From NCBI GenBank assembly GCA_963920765.1, contig OY987246.1, positions 1,738,501 to 1,802,500 on the forward strand: 64,000 nt of DNA. The letters run 5' to 3'. Below the pieces are notes generated by a model. That model saw only the letters and a list, made by a program, of their open reading frames with translations. It had not been told where the DNA came from and searched no databases. This DNA comes from Ulota crispa. Taxonomy: Eukaryota > Streptophyta > Bryopsida > Orthotrichales > Orthotrichaceae. Positions 1 to 11,480 of this stretch are shown in pieces. The position numbers and the translations under genes are program-made. Within the stretch, counting starts at the first letter, position 1. Each line of letters begins with the position of its first letter.

Positions 1-675
1 GGCTTGTAAACCGACCATCTAAGGTATAGATGACGTCTGTATTGAAACAATGTCGGATTAGCAACCTAAAAATATTTTTTATGGAAAATCAAAGAAGAAA
101 TAGTTCTATGGCCATTTACATTGATTTTTTTTGGTTTAGTATGAATTAACTACAATCTATCAAAGTAAAAGGTGTATAGGTATCTATTCTTGATCATAGG
201 TGGTAACATTCATGATGCAAAAGCGACTTATAAATGGAGCACATGAGTCCCAAAAGTAGCCACTACAAAGTTAAGAATGCTTTAATAAGGCTCTAAAAAG
301 TGTACAAGCACCCATTCCATATTCCAATGCTCAAATCATGATTGAGAACATATTTTCATATATTTTAGTATGATATATATCTAATCTACGTTGGAAACAA
401 GGAACTCAAGAGAAACTACATTACATGAAAAGATGGATTCCAACACAGTTTTCTACTAGTGATATTCTATTAAAAACAAAACTCAACACAATTGTGGCCA
501 ATAAGCACACTTAATGGTAGCTCATGTCTCTCTCTTGAGGTTCTAAAACTGTGCATGCATAAGTACAATTTCTGAAAATAAAAAAATGTGTCCCGTTTAA
601 AAACCCATGTGTACTATTTTTGTGTCCCTACATGTTCAATTCAAAATGACCAAATGCTTTTAGAGCTGACAACCT
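1..675. mobile_element. TA-flanked element F1 (left end cut by window)
   Basis: This is a second copy of the element at 47424-48130. Both carry the opening TCGTAAACC/TTGTAAACCGACC and the segment CAAAGAAGAAATAGTTCTAT, and they end in a reverse AGGT..-type terminus (GCTGACAACCT) followed by TA at 676-677. The first few bases of the AGGTAGGA terminus lie left of position 1. No coding capacity is seen. It is a non-autonomous DNA element. Confidence 0.6.
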
Positions 676-1046
676 TACTAGCACTCTCCCATTGTAATTA
701 TTCAGTTGTTTATGTTTCCCTACACTATTTTCTCACAATACACCATAACTTAAATAAGGGAATTGATTTACATGTACCACACCCTTTTGATTAATCTACC
801 ACGCCTACTACATATGACCAATATTTATGGTATTGTAGTAGGTGTGGATCACATGCAAAACTTCAATAGATTGAAAATATTGTCTGACATAGAAGATGCA
901 ACTCTAATTTTGTCTTTTGGCTCTAGATCTTGCTTGCAGTATCAATCAAAAAATATAAATTAAACTTAGCATAATTTAGATCTTTTAATTGTTAATTTGA
1001 ACCAAATTTGGAGTTGAAAAAAAGGATTGAAGTTGAAACCTCTAAA

Positions 1047-1967
1047 TTAACCCCTAAAGGACTAGGCCCCTTATTTTAGCAACATAGCAATTTTGGGCAT
1101 ATACCTGTGATTGGAGCTTTTCATATTTTAGGCTGAAATTTTAACACAACGTGGGAACAAGGTTTCTCTTTCATATGCACTAAATTTCATGATATTTGGA
1201 ATTATGAGTGAAAAGTTATGGCCTAATATGTTGTTTTTTACATTTGTTGGGCAGCCGGGACAAATCTTTAAAAATGGTTTTTCAAAATCAAATTTTTAAA
1301 ACTGGTTTAGGAGATTTATGTGAATGTTGGAAGCTTCAAATCATTCTGTTTGGATCAACAAGATGAAATTTATGAGGATTTTTTGTTTGCGTGCAGTTAT
1401 GGATTCTCTACTCCAAAATAAACTTTGAAGTCCTTTGTTTTACTCAATTTTCAACATTTTGGAAAAACAAAACAAAACTAAAGGATGTAGATTGTTTATG
1501 ACAACATTATGACCATTGGGATTGGCATTTTCATTTCCATAATTAAATTCTTAACAATTTTGTATTTTGAATAATTCTCTACTTCTTTTTACTTACTCAT
1601 TTTTTTCCATATGTTATACAATTCCAAATGGTTTGAAACTTTTTTGACATATACTTTACTGAGGTGGAATAAGGAATTTAGAGAAGTACCACCTCCACGT
1701 CCTTTTTTTTAAAGGAATTTCACCTTCTGAAGGGTAGCTGCCTGATTTTTCACAAGACGTTTTTGAATATTCAAACCATTCTATCTTCCAATCCACGCAG
1801 TGAAAAACTTTGTGATTTTTTGCACATTTTCTAAAACCATTCTTTTACAAGATCCTACGGTTACATATGCATAAAAATGTTTTTTGTATTCAAATTTGGT
1901 TGATGCTCTAAAAATGACAGTTTTGAAGAGTTTTTGGTGATACTTTGCTTGGTCCTTTAGGGGTTAA
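1047..1967 (-). mobile_element. TTAA element A1 (piggyBac-like MITE)
   Basis: TTAA at 1047-1050 is followed by CCCCTAAAGGACTAGG. The right end GGTCCTTTAGGGG is followed by TTAA at 1964-1967. It matches A6 (26846-27769) in reverse over the interior, for example the 'gctaaaataa' block next to one terminus. At 921 bp it is close to the other A copies (921-930). Non-coding. The piggyBac-like assignment rests only on TTAA plus CCC/GGG ends. Confidence 0.75.
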
Positions 1968-2509
1968 CCCCTAAGTGCTCAATTGACTAATTTTTGGTCG
2001 TTGCCCATTTTTTGCGAGCTGCTTGAGATGAAAAAAAACCATTAAAAAAAACGTAAAAACTTTTAAATAGAAAATCAAGTGTACTTTCCCAGCCAATTTG
2101 AATCATTTCAATCCAAGTTAAACTCCATCAAGGAGATTTTTTCAAAGGCAAACACTTCAATATTTGCTAGTGTTATAAAATTTACTATTTAAAAAAACCA
2201 ATGATGTTCTCTCTTTTGAAAAGATTGCATTTTTGAAGTTTACAATAGAATGTATGTTTTTTACCAATCATACCAAATTTTAAAATCTATTAATAAAATT
2301 TGTAATTTTGGTGAATATTAAATGGTAAATGCTTCTAAATTCATTAAATTATAGTCCAAAACTTTTTTCCAATGTTTGACTATATGGATAATTACTAAAC
2401 ATCATGATTCTTGTTTTCTCTTTTAAAGCAAACTTCATCAAAGTTACATAAGTATTATTTTATAATACATCTATGTTTTACCCTTACCCCTTGGACGTTT
2501 AGGGATTAA
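1964..2509 (+). mobile_element. TTAA element B1, sharing TTAA with A1
   Basis: It starts at the same TTAA (1964-1967) that closes A1, reads CCCCTAAGTGCTCAATTGAC, and ends ACGTTTAGGGA-TTAA at 2506-2509. The opening resembles B2 (CCCCTAAATGCCCAAGTGAC). The interior is divergent and shorter (546 bp) than the standard ~650-bp B copies. Confidence 0.6.
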
Positions 2510-2631
2510 GACATATTTTCATATGAGTGATGTTTTGCCCATAATGCACACATACTATGATATCATACATATTGACCATACATAGTAAGTGTGATACAAT
2601 AATTAAAAGGGTGTGGTACAGATATCAACCC

Positions 2632-3220
2632 CAGTCAAATAATCAAATGTTAATGGTTTCTTATTATATAAACATATCAAAATTATGGAGATCTAATTCT
2701 TTATGTAAATTTTTGTTAATGTAAATTTAAAAAAATGAATCGTAGAAAAGAGATAGACCGTGCCTATGAGAGCCGAAAGATGTTTATTAGTGTTATTATT
2801 GATAGTGGAGTTCATGTTTTCTTTTTAACATATACAAACATTAATTGTGGTTTTGTCAGGCAAAAATTAACATTCACATCTATATGCCCAAAATGGGTGG
2901 AGCCACTCTGTTCAGCGAAGGGCAGCCAGAGAACTGCCCGTGCATTGTATTTTGTGAAAGTGTAGACTTCGTGTATGAATCTATACTTTCCGTGTGAAAA
3001 TAGAATTTGTACGAAATCTAGACGTCGTGTTGATTCTAGAAAATTTGTATACAGCCTAGATTCTGAATAGATTCTGAACAGGAGGATTACGAACCCGAGG
3101 AAATTTGGAAGCAGACTCTTCTGTAAGGGGCTGTTCACACCGCGTCCCTCATCCCATGTCTGCAAGTCCCACCTCAACATGAGATTTCAGTTTTGTTGAG
3201 TTATTTGATCAAAAAGAATA
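2632..3220. other. AT-rich stretch, nothing recognised
   Basis: Short open frames run on both strands through 2735-3180, but none resembles a known protein and none has splice context. I see no terminal repeats that close an element here. Confidence 0.4.
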
Positions 3221-3343
3221 AAGTATGAACACCTCTCTCCGTGGGTGTCCCCATCTAGGAGACGTACAGTGACAGAGCTCATGTTAGTGACTGACAATTA
3301 AAAAAAAAATGGTTATGAGTGACAAAGTGATGGTTTTGGGTGA

Positions 3344-4312
3344 TTTACTCCTAAAGAACTGCGGTCTTTTTCTGTGAATTTTAGTGTAAAACTATCACTT
3401 TTGGGAGAGTAAGTAGAATAGAAAAAAAAAAAAAAAAAAAAAAAAACTTTTTTTTGGAAAATCCAACCGTAGGATCTTGGCCTAGACTATGGGAAGTACT
3501 TCTTGGGAAAAAATCAGCTCAATCTAAATGTTGAGGAGTGAGATATTTACATCCAAAGTGAAGAAAAAAGTATTTTTCTTTACTGCACAAAATTTTCAGA
3601 AGCCTTTGACCATTGATAACCCAAAAAAATTACACTACGCAAAGTTGAGGATTTTTTTTTATCATGTCCAAAACCAAGTTAGGTATGTGTGGGAGAATTT
3701 TCAGATGAATTGGACATGTGGATCATTCTTTGTAAAATCTTGCAATGCCAGAAGGTCTAGAATTTTACAAATACACTAGGCAAAATTGGAGGATTTATGT
3801 AAAATTTAGAAATTTGAATTACATTGATCCAAAAGGTGAAAACCAAGGAATCTTAGTCTACTACAACTTGGAAAAAAAAGAAATAAAAAAAGAAATATAC
3901 AAAGAGCTCAAAAAAGTAAAGCAAAAAGTTTTACAAGGGGGAAAGGAATGGAGGTTTGGGAGTCCCATACCTACCTACAAACTAAAACTTCTCATAACTT
4001 TCATCTCATTTACCAAAATTGAATGATTCAAAGCTTCCCAAATACATAAAAATCTAAAGAACCAATTTTTAAAAAAATCAAAATCAAAATCAAAATTTTT
4101 TTGGCTGCCCAATAGTCCCCTGTTTTTTAGTTATTCATGCATAACTTCTTCAATAAATGTCAGAATGAAGAAAAAATTACATTCCCACCTAGATCTTTGC
4201 ATTCCTCACCTTCAATAAAAGTTTCAAAAAATCACGCAAAGTAGTTTAGCCATAGGTACATGCCCAAAATCCCATTTGTCCCTTGAAGGAATAACGGTCC
4301 TTTAGGGGTTAA
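3344..4312 (+). mobile_element. TTAA element C1 (piggyBac-like MITE)
   Basis: The left TTAA is degenerate (TTTA) before CTCCTAAAGAACTGCGGTC. The right end is GGTCCTTTAGGGG plus TTAA at 4309-4312. It contains a 27-nt A tract near 3421 and the subterminal segment AAATCCCATTTGTCCC shared with the A and C copies. It is related to C2, C3 and C4 along its length. Confidence 0.65.
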
Positions 4313-4388
4313 CCCCTCACCACCCCGGGTATTAAAAAAAACACTGAAACGTGGCCACATTTTGGCTCCTCTGGCGGTGAGGGGTTAA
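4309..4388. mobile_element. 80-bp minimal TTAA element
   Basis: TTAA-CCCCTCACCACCCCGGG on the left faces CTGGCGGTGAGGGG-TTAA on the right. The element is little more than two terminal repeats around a ~40-bp centre. Its left TTAA is the right TTAA of C1. Confidence 0.65.
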
Positions 4389-5011
4389 GGTAGGAGGCTC
4401 AAGAACCGGGCATCTATGGAAAGAAGGCTTATGGGAGTTTAGTGGGGCAGCTTTACACTTTCAAAGTATTTTTAGTGGGAAGGAAAAGAGGCAACATTTG
4501 TAACGCCACTTGAATTAAAATTTTCCAAATCTGTATGAATTAGCTATAATTCAGGGAACCAAACTGTACATAGTATCTAGTACTATACATAGACCGTGCC
4601 TGTCAATGTTTGCAAATAGCTTGTAAACGCAACAGAGTAATCTAGAAAGCACTTTTCTAGAATGTGATACTGGGCAAATGGGGTATTTAAATCGTGCAAG
4701 TAGTTGGGTACTCAGGGCTTGGCATGTGGGAAGGGTCCTCTTGAAAGTGGTGACATTAAATCCCAATGTGGTATTGTTAGGTCCTGAAATGGACCTCTCG
4801 TATGAGTTAATCTATATTCTAAACACTATTAACACCCTAAACCAGCTTATTGACATCCACTATCAAGCAACTAAGTCCCTTAAACCGCACAAACTGAGGG
4901 GTAATTTCTCAACAAATAATTTATGATTGGGTTAAAAGCCCTGATGCGTAGTATCAATCACCCCTATATGCACGGTCCCAAATGCCTGTGCGGTTCTTGA
5001 GCCTCCTACCT
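4388..5011. mobile_element. TA-flanked element E2
   Basis: The left end is AGGTAGGAGGCTCAAGAACC and the right end GGTTCTTGAGCCTCCTACCT. These are 20-bp perfect inverted termini flanked by TA at 4386-4387 and 5012-5013. Both TAs are the centre of a TTAA, so it inserted into the TTAA shared by the mini element and H1. Non-coding. Confidence 0.75.
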
Positions 5012-5251
5012 TAACCCTTGAGCGCCCCATATATCGCCTCTCAATTTTGAAAAATGTTCACGTTTGACTCTTATCCTCTTCTTAACGGTAAAGTCAAAGG
5101 ACTTGTACTTTTATATGTACCTCCAAGCATGTGTCTACTACCACTCAAAAAAAATTCAAGCTATTTGACTCTACTTAGGTAATACTTTTATTGGATTAAG
5201 TACACAAGGGTATGGATTTGAGTGAATTTGGCCTGGGCGCTTAGGGGTTAA
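5011..5251. mobile_element. TTAA element H1
   Basis: TTAA-CCCTTGAGCGCCCC opens it and GGGCGCTTAGGGG-TTAA (5248-5251) closes it; 241 bp. The same termini occur in H2 (242 bp) and in the longer element at 44352-45097. Confidence 0.65.
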
Positions 5252-5553
5252 GCAATGGTTCTAGGTGATAAAGTGATGGTTGTGGGTGATTCCATGATGG
5301 TTTTGAGTACCCATCTCACTATTTAAGACCAACAAGCCTTGTTTTTAGCATCTCTTACACATGGTTCCTACAATTTCAGTGATTTTGGACTTTGAAAAAT
5401 CTTTGTGAACAAATGCTTGTAGTTGGAACCTTGAAATTAATGCCAATATATTTAGTTTCCTCTTGCTAACTTACAATATATTTTTCAAAGTTAGTCAACT
5501 ATTTTACCTACTCCAAAACTCTTAGTTCCAGGCTTATGGGTATTCCTACCTTA

Positions 5554-7469
5554 CTCAAGGAATGTCATGAAGATTTTATGCAAAAATATTGGTTGAACTT
5601 GGGCTCAAAGTTGAGTGTAGTAAAATGATTGACCCAAGACCTTGAGTGAAGTCCCACCCTCTTTGTCCCTAAGAGCGCCAAAACTTTTAAAAAGTGTTGT
5701 CATTGAGCACAATACAACAAATTAGGACATGAGATTTGGGACATAGTGTGAAGCGCTAAGTACCAAGTTTTGACTTTATACCATTTGAATTTTCAGATTT
5801 TAGTGGGACTTGGGACATAGCGTGAATATTGCCTAAGTTTACTCAAGAGTTTCAAAATTGGATACATTCATCTAGTGAATTTTTATTCCCTTGACCTTTC
5901 TCCTAAAAAAACCTTGATTTCTTACCATGATTTCAAGGTTTGTACTTGATAGTTTTCTTTGTTTACTTATGCAAAGGAACATATGCTTCTTGTTTTTGTC
6001 ATGCAAGACAATCAAAACAGCTTTTCCAACCCTCTATTGTCTCTCATGCATTTTTTACATTTTATGCTAGTGACCTCCTTGAGTTACTAAACTTCCATCA
6101 TGTTATAGCAATGAATATCTTCTAGGAACATACCAACACATATTAGACCATACAAATGGTATTGCATTCTCTTACTCAATTTTCAAACATTTGACTCTTT
6201 ACCCATGAAATCCAATGACTTTTTTATTTGTTTCTTTAGCTTTATAGATGAGAAAAAAAATTAATGCAAAAGAGCTATACAAGTTATTTAAGAATTTTTG
6301 AATTTTTGAAAGAAACTAAAACAATAAAAAACTCCTTTGAAGATTCTACTTCCCTTTTTTCACAAATGATAAAATGAACTCATAAACTTTCAAGATTGTA
6401 TGAAAAGAAAAAATATTTCTATGAAAAATATCTAACTTCTATAAAGCACTTCATACTAAAATGTAATGTCTATGTATTAGGAAATATTAGAAAACTTTGA
6501 TACAAAACCCTATAAAAATTTCTTAATCACGAATATATATTTCAGTTTTGAGAGTTCTTGAGAAATACAAGGTGTTTTGGAAATGAGACTTCATAAAGTT
6601 TGTTGTATGAGGTGAGATCAAATTCGTTTGAACTAAGCCTAGAATGACAAAACACACTACATGGTACAAATTGTTTGACAATAGAATCCTCATGATAAGT
6701 ATAAAAACCGTCCAAATGGTTTGAGGATTATTTTAATGTCTATTTTTTATGTACCTGCCATCCCAAAAAGACGGTAGCATTTTATTTATTTATTGGTGAC
6801 TAAGTGACATAATTATACTCATCGGCGTATGACATGATCATGATGACTAGTTAACTTAATAAAAAAAAAAAAGGTGTTTTCCAGCCTAAATTTTCTGTAT
6901 TTCTCATGAAATTCGTGTCACTAAAATTAAGTGATCAAACAATTAGACCCCAATCATAGATACATCCCACCTCCCTCTCTTTCTTCTAAGAGTAGCTCCA
7001 CCGTAGATTTAAAGGAACCCTTAACCGGTACTTTAGCAGGAAGATTGAAAGTTGAGACCTCCATTGCTTTGCCGCTACTAACTTCTGGATAACATGAAGA
7101 GACGATACAAGCGTCAATTCATGTCATAACGGAGGTTTTTCTTGACCAAACTTGAGCTCACAAAAGACAATTGAAGGAAGAAGGTGAAAACTTGGTGCTT
7201 GAGAGAAAAGTTGAAAGGTTCGTGTGTTGGCAACAGCAAGGGACGACAAAGTACGGTGAGTGCAATGTGTTAGTGTGACTGCGCAATGGGAGCACATTGG
7301 ATAGGGCTAAGCTGCAACAAAAAAAAATAGCATGGTATGTGGCCCGGGAAATCCCTTATCATGTTTCATTTTCAAGTAACACAATGGAGTTGCTCCAAGC
7401 AAAGTTGGTAGATTGTACAAGTGGGGTTTCTACAAGCAGGTTTTACAATCCATTCCGTGTGTGACACAA
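5554..7469. other. AT-rich intergenic stretch without a recognised gene
   Basis: About 1.9 kb. A repeated phrase, GGGACATAG(T/C)GTGAA, occurs at about 5741 and 5814 and again, diverged, near 31761-31812, which suggests another old dispersed repeat. The 6960-7330 part is slightly more GC-rich but gives no frame with recognisable homology. Confidence 0.4.
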
Positions 7470-7471
7470 TA

Positions 7472-7834
7472 AGGTAGAAATACCATAAATGGTTAAAATA
7501 AACCACTAAGCTTGATAAGATATGGGGAGTTTCTTGAGAAATTAAGCTCAATCTTTGCAAAAACAACAATAAGGAAGAATGAAAAAAAAAAAAAAACTCA
7601 AGAATGAATATTTTATGCAATATAAATGTGGATTCTTCATTGGGACCCTATTCTTGTTTTGTAGGTGCACCTTAAACAGTTACCTTTAGAACCTTGTTCT
7701 GAAACAAGTGTGAACCAATCAAATGCAAGAAAATAGAATCTTTTCAAAATCTTTTTCAGAGCCAGCTATTGTTGGTTTTCAAAATAGTCTACTCTCCTAG
7801 TAGAAGGGGGTATTGGTCTATGGTATTTCTACCT
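7472..7834. mobile_element. TA-flanked element G1
   Basis: TA then AGGTAGAAATACCATAAATG on the left; GGTATTTCTACCT then TA on the right; 363 bp. It is the reverse-orientation sibling of G2 (62744-63097) in the transporter gene. They share, for example, TTTCTTGAGAAATTAAGCTC and the complementary stretch in G2. Confidence 0.75.
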
Positions 7835-7836
7835 TA

Positions 7837-8729
7837 ACCTTTAGAGACCATTGAACCATATTTTGGTTCAGGAGAGTGGTTTTTGGCCTATACAGTAAAA
7901 TTACTCAACAATTTGGAAATTGATCTTGAAGAACGCATGTGAACACAAGAATCTTGCATCCAATTAAAAAAAACAATGGAATCGGGTATGTGAGTTGACA
8001 AATAATGATGATTTGACACGGCCTCAAAATATGTGTCCATTTTTGGTAAAAAATGAACCAAAGTAATGATACAATACCTTGAATATTCAAAAATGATTTC
8101 ATATCTCAATTGCAAAATCCTAAACAAATTCAAATTCCCTAATAAATACGCTTGTATAGTTTCTCTCTATGATTCCAGTATATTTGTAGTATTTGAAGAT
8201 GTATTGAAATGGTGCTATCATTTCAACCCTAAAATTTGTTGCCCTACAAGTAAGGCCAATTCTTCATTTTTTTCACCAATTAGATTCTCCATGATATTTA
8301 TCAATTTTTTTGTAGAACTGTTTTTGGATGGCAAATAAAATGGGGTCTATGATCATTTTTGTCCGCTTAGCTACACCTTGTGACTGTAATGTTTATCCAT
8401 CTTGTGTGAAACTAGTCTCAGTGAAAAGGTGTAGAAGCATGCTTTCTAAGAATATATGGCTCTTCTTAAGCAATGCTCACATGAAGCGATAACATCCAAA
8501 ACCACACAAGCATGAAAACTGTAAATTTTTTGCTTATGACTTACTTAATCATTATTATGTTTCATCTCCAACAGTAGATCTAGTTGGAATCTTTCTACTT
8601 TTCAATAAGCAAGGTGTTCTTTCCATTTGTATGGTTGGATTATTCAAATTGGGTAAAGATTTGATTTAATTGCACATCTAAGTTCATCACTTTTGTTTCT
8701 AGTGGGTATTGAGAAAATATGTGTGGTAT
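7837..8729. other. AT-rich stretch, nothing recognised
   Basis: Several short overlapping frames on both strands (7888-8338) lack any recognisable domain. No closed terminal repeats were found. Confidence 0.35.
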
Positions 8730-8949
8730 TTAACCCCTGAAGGGCCCTTGGGCTCTGGAGATACGGTACTAAATACGGTCGCAACCAATGTTCAAAATTT
8801 TGAATCAGTTGGATATTAAGTTTTACAACCATACATATTGAAGGGTTGTATGATGGTAGGTGCATAAAAAAATTTGGAAAGCCCTTAGAGCAACTCAAAT
8901 ATGCCTGTACACACGGCCGCAAAGGACTTTCATGACGTTCAGGGGTTAA
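8730..8949. mobile_element. 220-bp TTAA element
   Basis: TTAA-CCCCTGAAGGGCCC opens it; GACGTTCAGGGG-TTAA (8946-8949) closes it. It has the same layout as the other TTAA elements with a variant terminus (CCCCTGAA instead of CCCCTAAA). Its interior is not shared with the others. Confidence 0.55.
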
Positions 8950-9022
8950 AGGGTTAATATGGTGACATCACATTGAAAAGAACCATCAAGGGTTAAGGTT
9001 GCAACAAAGATTTATTATGAGT

Positions 9023-9151
9023 CATTACAAGAAAACCATGGTTGAATTTACAAAAAGCTGACAAATTTGAAACTTAAACTACAATATACTGTAGTTCAGG
9101 TCACAATTTTTGTCAACTTTTTGTAAATTTGACCATGATTTTTTTGTAGTG
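9023..9151. mobile_element. CACTA-type mini-element
   Basis: The left end CATTACAAGAAAACCATGGT and the right end, which reverse-complements to CACTACAAAAAAATCATGGT, form a 129-bp near-palindrome. CACTACAA termini are typical of the CACTA superfamily. No clear 3-bp target duplication is visible. Non-coding. Confidence 0.55.
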
Positions 9152-9504
9152 CCCATAGAAAATGCAATGATTTGTGCACCCATAAATACAAACAACTAGT
9201 TTTGCAATCTCAAGGAGCACGCTGCACGCCGTGTTGGGAAATTGGCAGCAGGGGTGAAATATCTTCCACAAATCTCAACTCCGGTTTTGACAAGTGCAAT
9301 GTCCTTTAGCCGACTCTTCCCCCAAAAATCAGGGTTTGGAATGCTGCACACGCGTGCTTGTGGGGCCACGGTGGAAAAGCTCAGACTTTTTCACACAGCA
9401 GAACGCAAGAGTTTAGAAATTTATCAATAGCAGATTGAATAATATAAATTTTGAATTCATATTTGGATTTGAGTTCTTGTGCTGGGGGCAAATTTTCCAT
9501 GTTC

Positions 9505-9781
9505 ATAACATTCAGTAGCCTGAAGAGAGGCTGCCTTTCCCTCTCTCCAGGCATCATCCATCAACTTCATCTTGATAAAAAACATAAAAAAATAAGGAAA
9601 ATAAATTAAATAATTTTTTGACACATCTGGCCCCCTTGACGTGTGTGCACTGAACTAAGTCTCCCTTTCATAAACTCTGATAAATTTAATCAAGTATCCC
9701 CATAGCTAAAGAAGGGTGTGGAATATTCCACACCATTCTCTTGGAGGGAGGGCAACCTTTACTAGTGCTACTGAATGTTAT
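9505..9781. mobile_element. 277-bp inverted-repeat element X
   Basis: Perfect 15-bp termini ATAACATTCAGTAGC face each other, with further similarity inward: GGCTGCCTTTCCCTCTCTCC against the complement of GGAGGGAGGGCAACC. Superfamily unknown; no second copy seen in the window. Confidence 0.55.
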
Positions 9782-9910
9782 GTTTGTATAGGTATTGGCT
9801 GTGGCAATTGTTAATTTCCAATTTTGAAAACCCACATTCTTGAATTTCTCATGTTTTTTTTGCTAGAAACTTGTCAAAACACCATTTCAATATTCAGGTT
9901 CTAATGTATT

Positions 9911-10834
9911 TTAACCCCCTAGAAGACATCGGCCTTTATTTTGTCAAAAGATACTCAAAATTGCCATTTCTATGACAAAGACTAAAAAGTTTGAAAATTC
10001 ATCTTTTTGCATATCTAACCATAGGATCCTGTACTAGACTAATATAAAAATGTGTAAAAAACATTCATAAACTTTAACTGCACAAATTGCAAGATTTTTG
10101 CATTTAAAGTGTAAAAAACAAACTTTTTTGCACCTTCCTTGACTAGATTAATTGACTTTGAACTTCTTAAACTTAAACTTTTAGAACCACAAAGTTTGGA
10201 ATTTCAAATCTTTAGAGTGAAAATTTGAGTTGAGAATCTTTGGATAAAAATCAAAACAAAAAATAATTAATTTTCATTCTTCAAAAATAATTAGGTAGAA
10301 GAAGGTATGAGATTGAACAAAAACTTGAATTGTTGATAACCCTCCAATGGAATTGAAACACAATAACCCCAATGGTGAGATTGTTCTAGCAAGCAAACAT
10401 CACCCATTCCAACAATTTTTTTGGAAAAACATTAAACTTGCATTCAAAAAAGAACTTTATGAGTTATTTTTTCAAGTAGATGCTTAAATTGCCCAAAAAA
10501 CAAGATTGTCCAAATTGACTTTCTCATAACTAGTCCAAATGGAATGAACCAAGGCTTTAGATTTAGACAAAATTATGATCTATGAGATTATTTTTTTTGA
10601 AATTCAAGTTTTTATAAAAAAAAAACTAATGCCCGGACTCCCCAAGTTTGTGTTTATTTGGGCATAACTTTTGCTCCCGGGCATAGATTGGAATAAAAAT
10701 TATATTCCCAAAAATTGTTGTGTTTTTCTATTTTCAAAAAAAGTTTCCAAAAATTAGGATAAAAATCGAAGACACAAGTACTTGCCCAAAATCCCATTTG
10801 TCCCCCAAAAGAACAATGATCCTTTAGGAGTTAA
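9911..10834 (+). mobile_element. TTAA element A2
   Basis: TTAA-CCCCCTAGAAGACATCGGCC to CCTTTAGGAG-TTAA; 924 bp. It is collinear with A3 and A5 and reverse to A4, sharing blocks such as TTTTGTCAAAAGA, CATAGGATC and GAGATTGTTCTAG. Non-coding. Confidence 0.75.
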
Positions 10835-11480
10835 CCCCTAAATGCCCAAGTGACCAAATTTGAGTTGCGAGGAAACTTTGAAGATGAATAAAACCTTATC
10901 AAATCTTTATTTTCAGTATGATTTTTCAATACAAGTTTGTTTTGAAGTCTACTTTCAACATCAAAAATTTGATTTTGAAAATAAAAGTTGATGATTTTTC
11001 TACTTGAGATTTTGTACAAGGGTGTCCACCGCAATCTTGAGTTTTCTAGTGTTGGAAGATCTTGAAAATGAGCCTCAAATACACTAGAGCTTGGAGAAAA
11101 ATCTACATTAGAAATCCATTTAAAAATAATGTAGGAGTAGATTTTCAAAACCGTAAATGGATTTGAGTTAGACAGGCAATGACCTTAAACCTCATATTTT
11201 TTTGGTGACCAACATTTTGGATTTGACATGTTAAACAAGGACTCGAAGACTTTAAGTCACTATTGTAGTTTTAACACCCTCATGTTCAAACAGTATAATC
11301 CTTCAAACTATAAGTGATATTGTTGTGTTTTCTTTTTCCATGTAATTTCTAACATGTTTAGCTTAAATTTGTACGGTTACAATTGAAAAACTTGATGGAA
11401 TTCATGGAGAGGTTGATTGATTGTTCAGTTTCATGGAAAGTCCAAGAAGCTCAGATAGGGCTTGGGCATTTAGGGGTTAA
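10831..11480 (+). mobile_element. TTAA element B2, sharing TTAA with A2
   Basis: It begins at the TTAA closing A2, reads CCCCTAAATGCCCAAGTGAC, and ends GGGCATTTAGGGG-TTAA at 11477-11480; 650 bp. It is collinear with B5, B7 and B9 (shared GATTTTGTACAAGG and CCTCAAATACACTAGA). A minus-strand frame of about 105 codons inside recurs in diverged form in B5 and B7 but looks incidental. Confidence 0.75.

Larger units (their letters stand above)
758..2631. mobile_element. Family J1 element hosting two TTAA insertions
   Basis: The terminal inverted repeats run GGGAATTGATTTACATGTAC then CACACCCTTTTGATTAAT on the left. The right end reverse-complements to GGGTTGATATCTGTACCACA and continues CCCTTTTAATTATTG. 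Elements A1 and B1 sit inside. Removing them (1459 bp net, counting one TTAA) leaves 415 bp, which agrees with the intact 412-bp relative J2 at 55740-56151. No ORF of note; superfamily not identified. Confidence 0.6.
3221..5551. mobile_element. TA-flanked element O1 with four nested elements
   Basis: TA precedes a degenerate left end (AAGTATGAACACCTCTCTCC). The right end ATGGGTATTCCTACCT is followed by TA at 5552-5553. The ends match O2 at 14746-15448: CTCTCCGTGGGTGTCCCC on one side and CATAAGC...GGTATTCCTACC on the other. Inside lie C1, a mini TTAA element, E2 and H1 (3344-5251). Removing them leaves 427 bp, against 448 bp for O2 without its own insert. Confidence 0.6.

Noticed and set aside
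10831..11148. Recurring minus-strand frame in B elements (also 26336-26542 and 31109-31378)
   Set aside because: The frames are about 65-105 codons, cover different extents, carry frame-breaking differences between copies and show no transposase motif. Recurrence is explained by element homology.
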